Assembly (NCBI GenBank): GCA_022702015.1
Contig: JAKONI010000177.1
Location: 1 to 32,729, forward strand
Length of the DNA: 32,729 nt
Source of the DNA: Beijerinckiaceae bacterium
Lineage (GTDB): Bacteria; Pseudomonadota; Alphaproteobacteria; Rhizobiales; Beijerinckiaceae
Direction of reading: 5' to 3'
The notes below the pieces were generated by a model. The model did not search any database, was not told the origin of the DNA, and was given only the letters and a program-made list of their open reading frames with translations. Positions 1 to 8,449 of this stretch are shown piece by piece. Within the stretch, counting starts at the first letter, position 1. The number at the start of each line of letters is the position of its first letter. The translations under genes and the position numbers were made by a program.

Positions 1-32
1 GCCAACGAAGCAGCGCGGAACGCTTTTCTTCG

Positions 33-49
33 TTAACTTTTCGTTAACC
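33..49 (+). promoter_or_regulatory. CtrA-binding box upstream of the acyltransferase
   Basis: The sequence reads TTAA (33-36), seven bases, TTAA (44-47) followed by CC. This is a perfect match to the alphaproteobacterial CtrA full site, TTAA-N7-TTAA. It lies about 115 bases before the acyltransferase start, in an AT-rich stretch unlike the surrounding GC-rich DNA. A TACTAT hexamer near 136-141 could serve as a -10 element, but I see no clear -35. CtrA is the cell-cycle response regulator, so cell-cycle control of the gene is an inference. Confidence 0.6.
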
Positions 50-161
50 AATCTTCACCAAATTGTTACTTGTGGTTGAATCGATGAAGAGATTGCGCCT
101 CCGCAAAGATCTCTGTGCATTCGATTCATGATGATTACTATCGCGCAATAGGGCGGCTTGG

Positions 162-812
162 ATGCAGGGCTCGGCTCAATCTTACGATCTCGGCGGGGTA
201 CTTGAGGCACAGCATTCGCGGGATCTGGCGCCGGCGTCACTGATCAAAGTCGCGCGGATGGCCGAGGTAGGCCCGGTTCAGCGCCGGTTCGGCAAGATTC
301 AGATGCTGGCCGAAAAGATCGCGATGGCGGGAATGCAGTCCGTCCTGTTTCCGGGCAGCCTGCGGCCGACGGTGTTGCGTCTTTTTGGGGCGAAGATCGG
401 ACGCAACGCCCGCATTACGCAGAAAGTCTTCATCGGCCAGCCAAGCAACCTGACGATTGGTGACGATGTGGTGATCAACATCGGCTCTTTCATCGATTGC
501 TCGGCGCCGGTCTTCATCGGCGACAAGGTTCGCATCGGCTATCAGGGGATGGTCGTCACCGGGTCGCACCGCACGGAGAACAGCGTCTACCGCCGCAAGG
601 AGGGTGACCATGTCCGCCGCTCGGTGACGATCGAGCGCGGATGCTGGATCCAGTCGCGCGGGATGGTCGGCCCCGGCGTGATCATGGCCGAGGGTTGCAC
701 GCTGATGGCCGCCGGCGTGCTCACCAAGAGCACGCTCCCGAACGGCGAGTATGCCGGCCTGCCGGCGATTCGCCGGCGCGACCTGTCGATCGACGACGAC
801 GACGGCCTGTAG
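162..812 (+). CDS. Left-handed beta-helix (hexapeptide repeat) O-acyltransferase
   Basis: This 216-residue protein resembles the WcaF/maltose acetyltransferase group (COG0110), which moves acetyl or acyl groups from a CoA donor to a sugar or polysaccharide. From about residue 75 to 195 it shows the repeating [LIV]-G-x-x hexapeptide pattern of a left-handed beta-helix (for example IGRNARI, IGQPSNL, IGDDVVI, IGDKVRI). The likely catalytic His lies in the TGSHR motif. The ATG at 162 follows an AGGGCGG ribosome site; an ATG at 258 would remove a poorly conserved N-terminus. The gene runs tail to tail with gmk, leaving 5 bases between stops. The upstream CtrA box hints at a cell-envelope or surface polysaccharide role tied to the cell cycle. 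The acceptor is unknown. Confidence 0.8.
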   Translation: MQGSAQSYDLGGVLEAQHSRDLAPASLIKVARMAEVGPVQRRFGKIQMLAEKIAMAGMQSVLFPGSLRPTVLRLFGAKIGRNARITQKVFIGQPSNLTIGDDVVINIGSFIDCSAPVFIGDKVRIGYQGMVVTGSHRTENSVYRRKEGDHVRRSVTIERGCWIQSRGMVGPGVIMAEGCTLMAAGVLTKSTLPNGEYAGLPAIRRRDLSIDDDDGL

Positions 813-817
813 GGCTT

Positions 818-1474
818 TCAGCCCGCCGAGGTCCCCTCGGCGAGCAACCCCTCGACGAAGCCGGGGAGGCCGGTCCGCCGGGTGCGCTTCAGCCGCTCGG
901 CGGCCAGGATGCTCTTCAAGGCGGTGAAGGCGCTGTCGAGGTCGTCGTTGACGATCACGTAGTCGTACTCGCTCCAGCGCTGGATCTCGGTGCGGGCGTT
1001 GGCGAGGCGGCGCTCGATGGTCTCGGCGGAATCCTCCGCCCGGCGCTCCAGCCGGTGGCGCAGTTCGGCCATGCTCGGCGGCAGGATGAACACGCTCACC
1101 ACATCGTCGGCGAGCTTGCCGCGCACCTGGCGGGTGCCCTGGTAGTCGATGTCGAAGATCATGTCCCGGCCCGCGCCCAGCACCTTCTCCACCGGCCGCC
1201 GGGGGGTGCCGTAGCAGTTGCCGTGGACCTCGGCGGATTCGAGCAGGTCGTCCCGGGCGCGCAGGTCGTCGAAGGTTTCGCGCTCGATGAAATGGTAGTG
1301 CCGACCATCGATCTCGGAGGGACGGCGCGCCCGGGTCGTCACCGAGATCGACAGTTCGAGGGCCCAGGTCGGATCGCCGGCGATGGCGCGGGTGAGGGTC
1401 GTCTTGCCCGCTCCGGAGGGGGAGGACAGGATGAGGATCAATCCCCGGCGCGCGATGGTGGTCTCAACGGTCAC
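818..1474 (-). CDS. gmk: Guanylate kinase
   Basis: Guanylate kinase phosphorylates GMP to GDP with ATP in the cytoplasm, an essential step of purine nucleotide metabolism. The 218 residues match the family's usual length of about 205-220. The P-loop SPSGAGKTT is at residues 18-26, followed by the [11 protein letters not shown] and GRHYHFI segments that bind GMP. The start codon is GTG at 1474. It is the last gene of an apparent mltG-yicC-gmk operon, an order common in Hyphomicrobiales, with a gap of about 70 bases after yicC. Its 3' end meets the acyltransferase tail to tail with no room for a terminator hairpin. Confidence 0.96.
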   Translation of the reverse strand: MTVETTIARRGLILILSSPSGAGKTTLTRAIAGDPTWALELSISVTTRARRPSEIDGRHYHFIERETFDDLRARDDLLESAEVHGNCYGTPRRPVEKVLGAGRDMIFDIDYQGTRQVRGKLADDVVSVFILPPSMAELRHRLERRAEDSAETIERRLANARTEIQRWSEYDYVIVNDDLDSAFTALKSILAAERLKRTRRTGLPGFVEGLLAEGTSAG

Positions 1475-1543
1475 GGGTCTGCCCGGCTTTCTGTGAAGTG
1501 CGGCTGTGCGGGACGGCCGCCGCGCGGACCGTATCCGGCGGCG

Positions 1544-2422
1544 TCATTCGATATTCTGAACCTGCTCGCGAAATTGCTCGACCACGGCCTTCAGGTCCAG
1601 GCCGATGCGCGACAGGCCGACATCCCCGGCCTTGGCGCACAGGGTGTTGGCCTCGCGGCCGAGCTCCTGGGCCATGAAGTCGAGGCGCCGGCCGATCGCG
1701 CCACCCGCCGCGAGGAGGTCGCGGATGGCCCCCGCATGGGCGCGCAGCCGGTCGAGTTCCTCGCGCACGTCCGCCTTGGCGGCGAGCAGCACCGCCTCCT
1801 GGTACAGGCGCTCGGGGTCGAGCCCCGTGGCGGAAAGGGCTTCCACGCTCGCCGCGAGCCGGGCGCGGACCGCCTCCGTCCGGCGCGAGGGCTCGTCCTC
1901 GGCGGCCTGCGTCAGGGCGGCGATCCGGGCGATCTGGCCGGAGACGATCTCCTCGAGGTGGCGTCCCTCGGCGCGGCGCGCCTCCACTAGGTCGGCCACC
2001 AGCCGCACTACCCCCGCCGTGAGGTCCCGGTTGAGCGAATCGGCCTCCGGGGCGGCCTCGTCGTCCGAGATCACCACGCCCCGCAGCCCCAGCAGCCCGT
2101 CCATGGTCGCGGGGGCGATGCCCTCGGGCCGGGGCACCCGCGCCACGGCCTCGGCTAGGCTCGCCAACAGGGCCTCGTTGATCCGGACGGTCGGCGTCCC
2201 TTCCCCGCGTCCGAGATTGAGGGAGAGCTGGCACTGCCCCCGGGTGAGGGTCTTCTGCAGGGCGGTGCGGGCGGTCTCGCCCACGGCCTCGTAGCCGGTG
2301 GGGACCCGGACACGCACGTCAAGCCCGCGGCCGTTGACGCTGCGGACCTCCCACGCCCACTGCACCGGCCCCGTCGTTCCGGCGGCGCGGGCGAAACCCG
2401 TCATGCTCGCGATTGGGGCCAT
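1544..2422 (-). CDS. yicC: YicC family endoribonuclease
   Basis: The protein belongs to the YicC family, reported to have endoribonuclease activity and to act in RNA turnover. The hallmark N-terminal SMTGFAR motif is at residues 6-12. The conserved C-terminal half (DUF1732) shows LDFMAQEL, REANTLCAKA and the final EQFREQVQNIE. I chose the ATG at 2422 because it places SMTGFAR near the N-terminus as in the family; an upstream ATG at 2461 adds 13 residues of no recognisable character. Length from 2422 is 292 residues, normal for the family. It lies between mltG and gmk on the same strand, 63 bases after the mltG stop. Confidence 0.93.
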   Translation of the reverse strand: MAPIASMTGFARAAGTTGPVQWAWEVRSVNGRGLDVRVRVPTGYEAVGETARTALQKTLTRGQCQLSLNLGRGEGTPTVRINEALLASLAEAVARVPRPEGIAPATMDGLLGLRGVVISDDEAAPEADSLNRDLTAGVVRLVADLVEARRAEGRHLEEIVSGQIARIAALTQAAEDEPSRRTEAVRARLAASVEALSATGLDPERLYQEAVLLAAKADVREELDRLRAHAGAIRDLLAAGGAIGRRLDFMAQELGREANTLCAKAGDVGLSRIGLDLKAVVEQFREQVQNIE

Positions 2423-2485
2423 GGGACGTGCCGACGTTCGAGGGGACGGCGGCTGTAGCACGGATTCCGCCTGCGAAAAGACCCC

Positions 2486-3886
2486 TCAGCGCTTCGGCTT
2501 GAGCGTCGGCGGCTCCGGCAGGACCGGAACGCTCTTGGGCGAGCCGAGGTCGTAGGTTCTGTTCTTGAGGGGATCGAGGCGGGTGCCCTCGGAGGCATCG
2601 AAGGCGCGCGTCCGGGGATCGGGGGAGTTCGGGTCGAGGAAGGCCGCGTTGGTGCCGCCGATCGTGGCGCCCCCCGAGCGCTGGGCGGCGGGGTCGGCGT
2701 TGGGATCGGCCTTGTCCACCGCGTCCGGCGGCGACTGGCGACTCTTCTCCACCGCCCGCCAGCGGGCGACGTTGCGCTGGTGCGCGTCCAGGGTCTCGGC
2801 GAAGGCGTGGCCGCCGGTCCCGTCCGCGACGAAGTAGAGGTCCCGGGTCCGCGAGGGGTTGGCCACCGCCTCCAGGGCCGCCTTGCCGGGGTTGGCGATC
2901 GGCCCGGGGGGAAGCCCCTCGATCGCGTAGGTGTTGTAGGGCGTCGGCCGGTCGATCTCGGAGCGCAGGATGCCCCGGCCCAGCGTGCCGCGCCCGCCCA
3001 CGAGGCCGTAGACGATGGTCGGGTCGGATTGCAGCCGCATCCGCTTGTTGAGGCGGTTGATGAACACCGCCGCCACCCGGGGCCGCTCGTCCGCCCGGCC
3101 GGTCTCCTTCTCGACGATGGAGGCCAGGGTCACGAGTTCGGCCGGGGTCCGCACCGGCACGTCGGCGCTGCGCCGCAGCCAGATCTGGTTCAGCACCTCG
3201 CGCTGCTTCGCCTTCATCAGGTTGACGATCTGCTGGCGGGTGGCGCCGCGCTCGAACTTGTAGGTGTCGGGCAGCAGCGAACCCTCGGGCGGGACCTCGT
3301 TGATCTCGCCGGAGAGCACGTCGTTGTCGTTGAGGCGGCCGACGATCTGCTCCGAGGTCAGGCCCTCGGGGAAGGTGATGGCGTGCTGGATCTGCCGTCC
3401 GGTGGTGATGGTGTCGAGGGCGTCGCCGATGCTCGCATGGGCCTTGAACAGGTACTCGCCGGCCCGGAGTGGCGGACGCCCGCCGAACCGGGCGGCGAAC
3501 TCGAACAGCCCGGTATGTCCGATCACCCCCTCCTTCGCGAGGGTCTCGGCGATCTCGGTGGTGCCGCTGTGGCTCGGGATGACGACCACCTTGTCCGCCG
3601 CCAGCGGGCCCGGCTCCTGGACGTTGCGCTGATAGATCGTCAGCGTGGCCATGGCCGCCAGGGCGGCGGCCACCGCGAAGGTCAGCAGCCCGCTGAACAG
3701 GCCGATGAAGCTGCCGCGCTCGCGCTCCGGCCGGTCCGGCGGGGGCGGGGCGGCGATGGGCTTGATCGCCTCGCTCGGGGAGCGCGGCGACAGGCGCTGG
3801 GGCAGGGCCTGCTCGTCGGCCTGGCCCTCATGCCCGTCCGCGTCCTGTCCCTGGTCGGGCTTCGTCTTGGAACGGCGAAAGAACAT
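2486..3886 (-). CDS. mltG: Endolytic peptidoglycan transglycosylase MltG
   Basis: MltG cleaves nascent glycan strands at the inner membrane and helps set strand length. After a cytoplasmic, Pro/Arg-rich N-terminus of about 58 residues there is one membrane segment (about 59-84). The YceG domain follows, with ITFPEG (170-174), LLPDTY (204-209), the catalytic Glu259 in SIVEKETG, and LQSDPTIVYG (285-294). The last 85 or so residues are low-complexity and extend beyond the E. coli protein of 340 residues; such tails are frequent in alphaproteobacteria. It is the first gene of the mltG-yicC-gmk run. In many relatives fabF lies immediately upstream; here mutM does. Confidence 0.95.
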   Translation of the reverse strand: MFFRRSKTKPDQGQDADGHEGQADEQALPQRLSPRSPSEAIKPIAAPPPPDRPERERGSFIGLFSGLLTFAVAAALAAMATLTIYQRNVQEPGPLAADKVVVIPSHSGTTEIAETLAKEGVIGHTGLFEFAARFGGRPPLRAGEYLFKAHASIGDALDTITTGRQIQHAITFPEGLTSEQIVGRLNDNDVLSGEINEVPPEGSLLPDTYKFERGATRQQIVNLMKAKQREVLNQIWLRRSADVPVRTPAELVTLASIVEKETGRADERPRVAAVFINRLNKRMRLQSDPTIVYGLVGGRGTLGRGILRSEIDRPTPYNTYAIEGLPPGPIANPGKAALEAVANPSRTRDLYFVADGTGGHAFAETLDAHQRNVARWRAVEKSRQSPPDAVDKADPNADPAAQRSGGATIGGTNAAFLDPNSPDPRTRAFDASEGTRLDPLKNRTYDLGSPKSVPVLPEPPTLKPKR

Positions 3887-3973
3887 CGGGATCCTCGGCG
3901 ATCCGGCCGATCCCCATCGCGCGGGGGTCCGGGCCGGCCGCCCGCATCAGGTTGTCGCGTCAGACGCGCGACC

Positions 3974-4918
3974 CTACGCGCTTTTGTGGCGAAATTGCCG
4001 TCCGGGGAAGCGCCCGGATGACGGTTCGGCGGATTCGGGCTGGCAGGTCGCACAGAAAAACGTCGAGCGCCCCGCCTGGACCACCCGCGCGACGGTGCCG
4101 CCGCACCCGGCCCGGGGGCAGGCGAGGCCGACACGGTCGTAGACCCGGAAGGCGTGCTGGAAGCCGCCCTCGGTGCCGTCGGTGCGGGCGTAGTCCCGCA
4201 GGGTCGAGCCCCCGGCTCGCACCGCTTCGTTCAGCACGGCGACGATCGCCTTCGCCAGGGCGTTGGCGGCGGCGGTGGGCCGCCCGTCCGGCTTGGCGAG
4301 GCTCCCCGCCGGGGCCTCGGGATGGAGCTTGGCCCGGTGCAGGGCCTCGCAGACATAGATGTTGCCGAGGCCGGCGATCAGGCGCTGGTCGAGGAGGGCG
4401 GCCTTCAGCGGCGTGATCTTCCCCTGGAACAGGCCGGCGATCACCGCCCCGGTCAGGCCGTCGAGGGGCTCGACGCCCATGCGCGCGAAGTGCTTGCAGG
4501 TGGCCAGGCTCTCGCTCGGCACGAGGTCCATGAAGCCGAAGCGGCGGGCGTCGTTGTAGGTGACGGTGGCCCCCGAGCTCATCGCCATCACCACGTGGTC
4601 GTGCTTCGGGATACCCTGCGCCCCTTCGAGGTAGAAATCCCCCGGCGAGAGGTTGCGCCCGTCCGCCATCGCCACGTCGAACCGCCCGCTCATGCCGAGG
4701 TGCATGATCAGCGTCTCCCCCGAATCGAGGGCGGCGGTCAGGTATTTGGCCCGGCGGGCCAGCGCCGTCACCGTGTGTCCCTCCAGCCGGGCGGCGAAGC
4801 GGTCGGGGAAGGGGAAGCGCAGGTCCGGCCGGCGCAGGATGATGCGGCTGAAGCGGGCTCCGACCATGGCGGGCTCAAGGCCCCGGCGGACGGTCTCGAC
4901 CTCGGGAAGTTCGGGCAT
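3974..4918 (-). CDS. mutM: Formamidopyrimidine-DNA glycosylase
   Basis: This bifunctional glycosylase/AP lyase removes oxidised purines such as 8-oxoG and formamidopyrimidines. The start at 4918 gives the invariant N-terminus [13 protein letters not shown]: Pro2 is the nucleophile after Met removal and Glu3 the general acid. Other motifs are LGMSGRF and the [15 protein letters not shown] helix-two-turn-helix region. The C-terminal zinc finger has the form CPRAGC...FFCATC, with four residues in the first Cys pair. About 20 extra residues follow the zinc finger, making 314 residues against a usual 270-295. In many relatives ubiE is the divergent neighbour of mutM; here a toxin-antitoxin pair occupies that side. 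Confidence 0.96.
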   Translation of the reverse strand: MPELPEVETVRRGLEPAMVGARFSRIILRRPDLRFPFPDRFAARLEGHTVTALARRAKYLTAALDSGETLIMHLGMSGRFDVAMADGRNLSPGDFYLEGAQGIPKHDHVVMAMSSGATVTYNDARRFGFMDLVPSESLATCKHFARMGVEPLDGLTGAVIAGLFQGKITPLKAALLDQRLIAGLGNIYVCEALHRAKLHPEAPAGSLAKPDGRPTAAANALAKAIVAVLNEAVRAGGSTLRDYARTDGTEGGFQHAFRVYDRVGLACPRAGCGGTVARVVQAGRSTFFCATCQPESAEPSSGRFPGRQFRHKSA

Positions 4919-5053
4919 TGCGTTCGGGCGGTTCGGGGCGGCGCGGGCCGGAACCCGGGATATCGCCGCCCCCGTGGCCCGGCGCAATGCGGGCTGTGGG
5001 CGCGGGCCGGACACGGCCTACCCAGAAGGGTGGTTCGGGGCTATCGTCGGCGC

Positions 5054-5281
5054 ATGGCAAGACATGTCCCCCTTGGCGGCGCACCGGATCCCTTGGCGGA
5101 CGGGGTTCAGCCCCCGCTCGCACCAGGTCACGCCCGGCCGAACGGCCGGGATGACCGTCCCGCCGAGGCCATGACCGACGAGGAGCGGGCCGCCGTGCGG
5201 CGAGGCCTGGACGATTGGCGGGCGGGTCGCCTCGCGTCCGCCGACGAGATGCGGGCCATCTTGCGTCGCCTGGGAAGGTGA
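5054..5281 (+). CDS. Probable antitoxin partner of the ParE-like toxin
   Basis: The recognisable part is the last 36 residues, running from MTDEERAAV through GLDDWRAGRLAS to AILRRLGR. This resembles the C-terminal toxin-binding segment of short ParD-like antitoxins. The stop overlaps the toxin's GTG start by four bases (GTGA), the translational coupling expected of such a pair. The start is uncertain: ATG 5054 gives 75 residues with a Pro/Gly-rich N-terminus showing no ribbon-helix-helix, while ATG 5171 gives only the 36-residue tail. The DNA-binding half may be lost or unrecognisable. Confidence 0.5.
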   Translation: MARHVPLGGAPDPLADGVQPPLAPGHARPNGRDDRPAEAMTDEERAAVRRGLDDWRAGRLASADEMRAILRRLGR

Positions 5282-5556
5282 TACTCGTCTACACGCAGGC
5301 GGCCCGCGATGATTTCGCGGACCTTGCGACCTACCTGGAATCGCGCCACCCCTTCGCCATCGCGAATGTCGCCGACGACATTCTGGTCGCCATCGACCGC
5401 CTCACGGATTTCCCCTTCAGCGGCCGGCGGCAGGACGAGGCCGACGTGCGCAAACTGGTGTCCCGCCGATACCGCTACAGAATCTTTTACCGTGTGGACG
5501 AGGAGGCGGCGACCGTGACGATCCTCGCGATCCTGCATCCGGCACGTCAGGGCTGA
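5278..5556 (+). CDS. RelE/ParE family toxin
   Basis: This is a 92-residue protein of the RelE/ParE fold. The pattern is typical: VYTQAARDDFADLATYLE at the N-terminus, a middle helix with ILVAIDRLTDFPFSGRR, a strand with RYRIFYRVD, and ILAILHPARQ at the end. ParE members poison DNA gyrase and RelE members cleave mRNA on the ribosome; the tail and the central P-x-x-G-R-R segment favour the ParE group. I chose the GTG at 5278 because it overlaps the antitoxin stop and removes an N-terminal stretch foreign to the family. The pair sits between mutM and smr and looks intact on the toxin side. Confidence 0.8.
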   Translation: MILVYTQAARDDFADLATYLESRHPFAIANVADDILVAIDRLTDFPFSGRRQDEADVRKLVSRRYRYRIFYRVDEEAATVTILAILHPARQG

Positions 5557-5587
5557 GGCAGGTCTTCTCTTCTTCGGTGCCGGGACG

Positions 5588-6247
5588 CTAACGCCGCCGC
5601 AGCCGCACATACAGCGCGCCGCCGCCGCCATGGTGACGGGCCGCCTCCTCGAAGCCGTGGACGATGCCGTGCAGGTCCGGGCCCCGCAGCCAATGGGGCA
5701 CGCTCCGGCGCAGGACACCCCGCTCGCCGAACGGTTCGGAATAGCCCGCCCCGCCCTTGCCGGTGACGACGAGGACATAGGTGTGGCCGGCGGACCGCGC
5801 CCGCAGCAGGAAGCCCGTCAGCGCCGCATGCGCTTCCGATTGCACCATCCCGTGTAGATCGATGCGCGCCTCGATGCCCCGTCGCCCCCGGCGCAGGGCG
5901 AGGCGCGCTTGGCGCTCCAGGCCCTGGACGGGGGCGGGCCGCTGCGGTGGCGCCTGATAGGGGGCGGCGGTGGCCGGACGGCTCGGGGAGGGCGCCGATT
6001 TCGGCGGCGTCCGCGTCACGACGCCGGAGGGCTTGTCGGCGGGGGCGGGGGTCCGCGACGGCCGCGCCTGCGGAAAGGCGGGGGGCGGAGCGGGCGGTCG
6101 CTCCGGCATCGCGGCGGGGGCGGGCGTCGGGGAGACGTCGGTGACGGGCGAAGTACGCCCGCGCAGGGGCGTAACGAGCTTGGCCACCTCGCGCCACAGG
6201 CGAGCCTCCCCGGAGGAGAGGGGGCGGGGGCGGCGCGGGGGCCTCAT
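5588..6247 (-). CDS. Smr-domain protein
   Basis: The protein has 219 residues. The first 115 or so are Pro/Ala-rich and probably disordered, beginning with a basic stretch containing LSSGEARLWREV. The C-terminal Smr domain (about 130-215) shows the IDLHGM motif, TGKGG, and the HGIVHGFEEAARHHGGGGALYV end. Smr domains are nicking or RNA-cleaving nuclease domains; this stand-alone bacterial type has no settled substrate. The start ATG at 6247 overlaps the mltA stop by four bases (ATGA), so the two are translationally coupled. The order Tim44-like, mltA, smr is common in Hyphomicrobiales. Confidence 0.9.
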   Translation of the reverse strand: MRPPRRPRPLSSGEARLWREVAKLVTPLRGRTSPVTDVSPTPAPAAMPERPPAPPPAFPQARPSRTPAPADKPSGVVTRTPPKSAPSPSRPATAAPYQAPPQRPAPVQGLERQARLALRRGRRGIEARIDLHGMVQSEAHAALTGFLLRARSAGHTYVLVVTGKGGAGYSEPFGERGVLRRSVPHWLRGPDLHGIVHGFEEAARHHGGGGALYVRLRRR

Positions 6248-7410
6248 GGGTTCCCCCGGTGCCGGGGCAGCAGCACGACGAAGCCCGTCGCCGCCCGCAG
6301 GTTGCCGGCGATGGTCCCGGCCTCCGCGCCGGTGCCGACGAACAGGTCGCCCCGCGCCGGGCCGACGATGGCCGATCCGGTGTCGGCGGCGACGGCCAGG
6401 TGCCCCCGCTCCCCGCCGGGCGATCCGCCCTCCAGCCAGAAGGGCAATCCGTAGCGCCACAGGGTGGAATCGACGGCCAGCCCCACCATCGGGCTCAACG
6501 GGGCGTTGGCGGCCCCCGGCGGCCCGAGGGCGGGATCGTCCACGGGGGCGAGGCGGAAGAAGATGTAGGAGGCGTTCCGCCGGATCAGCGAACGGGCCTC
6601 CTCCGGGTGTGCCCTCAGCCAGCCGGTCCACGTGGCCAGCGTCAGCCCGTCGAGGGGCAGGTGTCCCCCTTCGACGATCAGCTTGGCCACCGCCGTGTAG
6701 GGACGCCCGTTGCGGCCGTCGTAAAGCACCCGCACCACCCGCCCGTCGGGCAGCCGCACCCGTCCGGAGCCTTGCACCTGGAGGACGAGCAGGTCGATCC
6801 CGTCCCGGAGCCACAGGATCGGGCTCGCCCGTCCCCCGAGGGCGCCGTCCTCGATCGCCGCCCGGTCGGGATAGGGCTCGAAGCCGTCGCCCCGGGCGCG
6901 GGCGGCCCGGAGGGTGGGGTCGAGGCCGGGGCGCGTCTCGCCGGGGGCAAGGCTGACGAGATCGTCCGGGCGGGCGAGGACCGGCGCCGTGAAGGTGGGG
7001 GAGGGTTCCAGCGACCCGGTGAGTTCCGGCTCGAAATAGCCCGTGAGGAAGCCCGGGCGCCCGTCGTCGCGCACGACCCGGTAGGCGTCGAAGGCGTCCC
7101 GGAAGAAGCCCGCCGCCTCCCCTGCGGCCACGTCGGCGGCGAGGGCGCAGGTGGCCGCGAGGTCGGCGTGGTCGCCCGCGACGGTGGCGGCCTGCGGCTG
7201 GGCCGGGGGCGGGGCCGCGCAGACCCCGCGGAAGGCCGCGAGGGCCCGGGCGGGGTCGGGGCCGGGAAAGCCCGGGAGGGAGGTCGGCGCAACGGGTTCG
7301 AGCCGAGCGCCGGCGACCTCCGGCGGCGCCGCGAGGGCGCCCCCCGTCAGCAGCGCCGCCGCGACGGCGGCGGCCGGCCCGAGTCCGGATCTGGCACGCT
7401 GGGGTCGCAC
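6244..7410 (-). CDS. mltA: Membrane-bound lytic murein transglycosylase A
   Basis: MltA cleaves peptidoglycan glycan strands to 1,6-anhydromuropeptides. The 388-residue protein begins with a Sec signal peptide (hydrophobic about 11-28, ending in ALAAPP) and shows no lipobox Cys, so it may be soluble in the periplasm. The MltA domain runs from about 115 to 285, with GYFEPEL, LVLQVQGSGR and VLYDGRNGRPYT. The 3D domain follows, and Asp343 in AADTGSAIVG corresponds to the catalytic Asp of E. coli MltA. It overlaps smr by four bases and starts 18 bases after the stop of the Tim44-like gene, so the three form an operon. Confidence 0.94.
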   Translation of the reverse strand: MRPQRARSGLGPAAAVAAALLTGGALAAPPEVAGARLEPVAPTSLPGFPGPDPARALAAFRGVCAAPPPAQPQAATVAGDHADLAATCALAADVAAGEAAGFFRDAFDAYRVVRDDGRPGFLTGYFEPELTGSLEPSPTFTAPVLARPDDLVSLAPGETRPGLDPTLRAARARGDGFEPYPDRAAIEDGALGGRASPILWLRDGIDLLVLQVQGSGRVRLPDGRVVRVLYDGRNGRPYTAVAKLIVEGGHLPLDGLTLATWTGWLRAHPEEARSLIRRNASYIFFRLAPVDDPALGPPGAANAPLSPMVGLAVDSTLWRYGLPFWLEGGSPGGERGHLAVAADTGSAIVGPARGDLFVGTGAEAGTIAGNLRAATGFVVLLPRHRGNP

Positions 7411-7428
7411 GGCGGGGTCAGGTGGGGC

Positions 7429-8142
7429 TCAAGCGCCGGCGTCGGTGGCGACGAGCTGCCAGTTCGGATCGCGGGAGCCCAGGGTGCGCGCGAAGGTCCA
7501 GACGTCCGGCACCTCGACCACGGTCTCGGCGCTGCCATCCACCACCTTGCCCTCGGCGTTGCGGGTGGCGGTGATGAGGTTCGACAGGAACCGCACGGTG
7601 ACCTGGGCCACCCGGTTGCGCACGTCCACCGCCACGATCTCCGCCCGGTCGATCGAGACGAAGGTGGTATCCAGCGTCTGCCGGTTACGCTCGCGCTCCG
7701 TGATCGCCCGCTCGAACGCCTCGCCGACCTCCTTCGACAGGAGCGAGCGCAGGGTCTTCCGGTCGCCCTTGGCGAAGGCGATCATGATCGCCTCGTAGGC
7801 ACCCTTCGCCCCCTCGATGAACGCCTTCGGCTCGAAGGCCGGCTCCACTTGAACGATGGATTCCAGGCCGCGGGCGACCTCGGAGCCCGGCTCGGCGATG
7901 CCCCGCCAGTCGCGGGGGGCAGCGGGCGCCGGGGCGGGCGCCACCCGGTCGACGCCCGGCAGGCGCACGACGTTGTCGCGTTCGGACCGGCCCTGCGGCT
8001 CGGTCCGGCTGCGCTCCACCGGCTTGAAGGGCGAGCGTTCCGTCCCGGTCTTCTGGCCGAGCACCGAGCGCAGGCGCCAGATCACGAACACGGCCAGCGC
8101 GAGGAAGATGATTGTCGTTATGTCGAAGCCGTCCTGCATCAC
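7429..8142 (-). CDS. Tim44-like (TimA) domain inner-membrane protein
   Basis: The 237-residue protein has an N-terminal membrane anchor (about 7-25, ITTIIFLALAVFVIWRL), a charged linker with RSERDNVVRLP, and a C-terminal Tim44 domain of about 150 residues (FIEGAKGAYEAIMIAFAKGD to VWTFARTLGSRDPNWQLVAT). In mitochondria Tim44 tethers Hsp70 to the import channel. The bacterial homologue is membrane-anchored and its role is not well settled. Two adjacent ATG codons (8142 and 8139) could both start it. It is the first gene of the Tim44-mltA-smr operon and is divergent from secB; pairing with a secretion chaperone is a conserved alphaproteobacterial layout. Confidence 0.92.
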   Translation of the reverse strand: MMQDGFDITTIIFLALAVFVIWRLRSVLGQKTGTERSPFKPVERSRTEPQGRSERDNVVRLPGVDRVAPAPAPAAPRDWRGIAEPGSEVARGLESIVQVEPAFEPKAFIEGAKGAYEAIMIAFAKGDRKTLRSLLSKEVGEAFERAITERERNRQTLDTTFVSIDRAEIVAVDVRNRVAQVTVRFLSNLITATRNAEGKVVDGSAETVVEVPDVWTFARTLGSRDPNWQLVATDAGA

Positions 8143-8449
8143 CGATCCGATTGCGGCCGCTTGCGCGTCTTACGCCCCGCGCAACTAGGCCTTGTCCAGG
8201 CGCATCTATAGCTCCAGTCTTATCTGACCAACGCGCGCGGATCGAGCCGGTTGTTGATCTACCGTGGGCTGTGCTGCGACGAAGACGCACGCGCGAAAGG
8301 CGCCGCTGCGGCCCGCGCCCGGCGGATCGCCTTCGCTTGTTCCGTCCGACCGGGCGTGCTAGCGGCGCCGGTGCCCGGACCGAATGCGGTCCTGCGGCGA
8401 CGATCTTTCGCCGTCCGTGCCGGACGCCCACTCGACAAGGATGACCCCG
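8143..8449. promoter_or_regulatory. Divergent promoter region between timA-like gene and secB
   Basis: This 307-base interval has no credible gene. On the minus strand TTGGTC (8226-8231) and TATAGA (8205-8210), 15 bases apart, are the best promoter-like pair for the Tim44-like gene, although the spacing is short. On the plus strand TTGTTC near 8338 followed by TAGCGG is a weak candidate for secB. AAGG at 8437-8440 is nine bases before the secB ATG at 8450 and decides that start. Confidence 0.35.

Noticed and set aside
17-45. A second EcfG-type promoter (GGAAC with CGTT) before the acyltransferase
   Set aside because: The spacers to the two CGTT copies are 9 and 20 bases, not the required 16-17.
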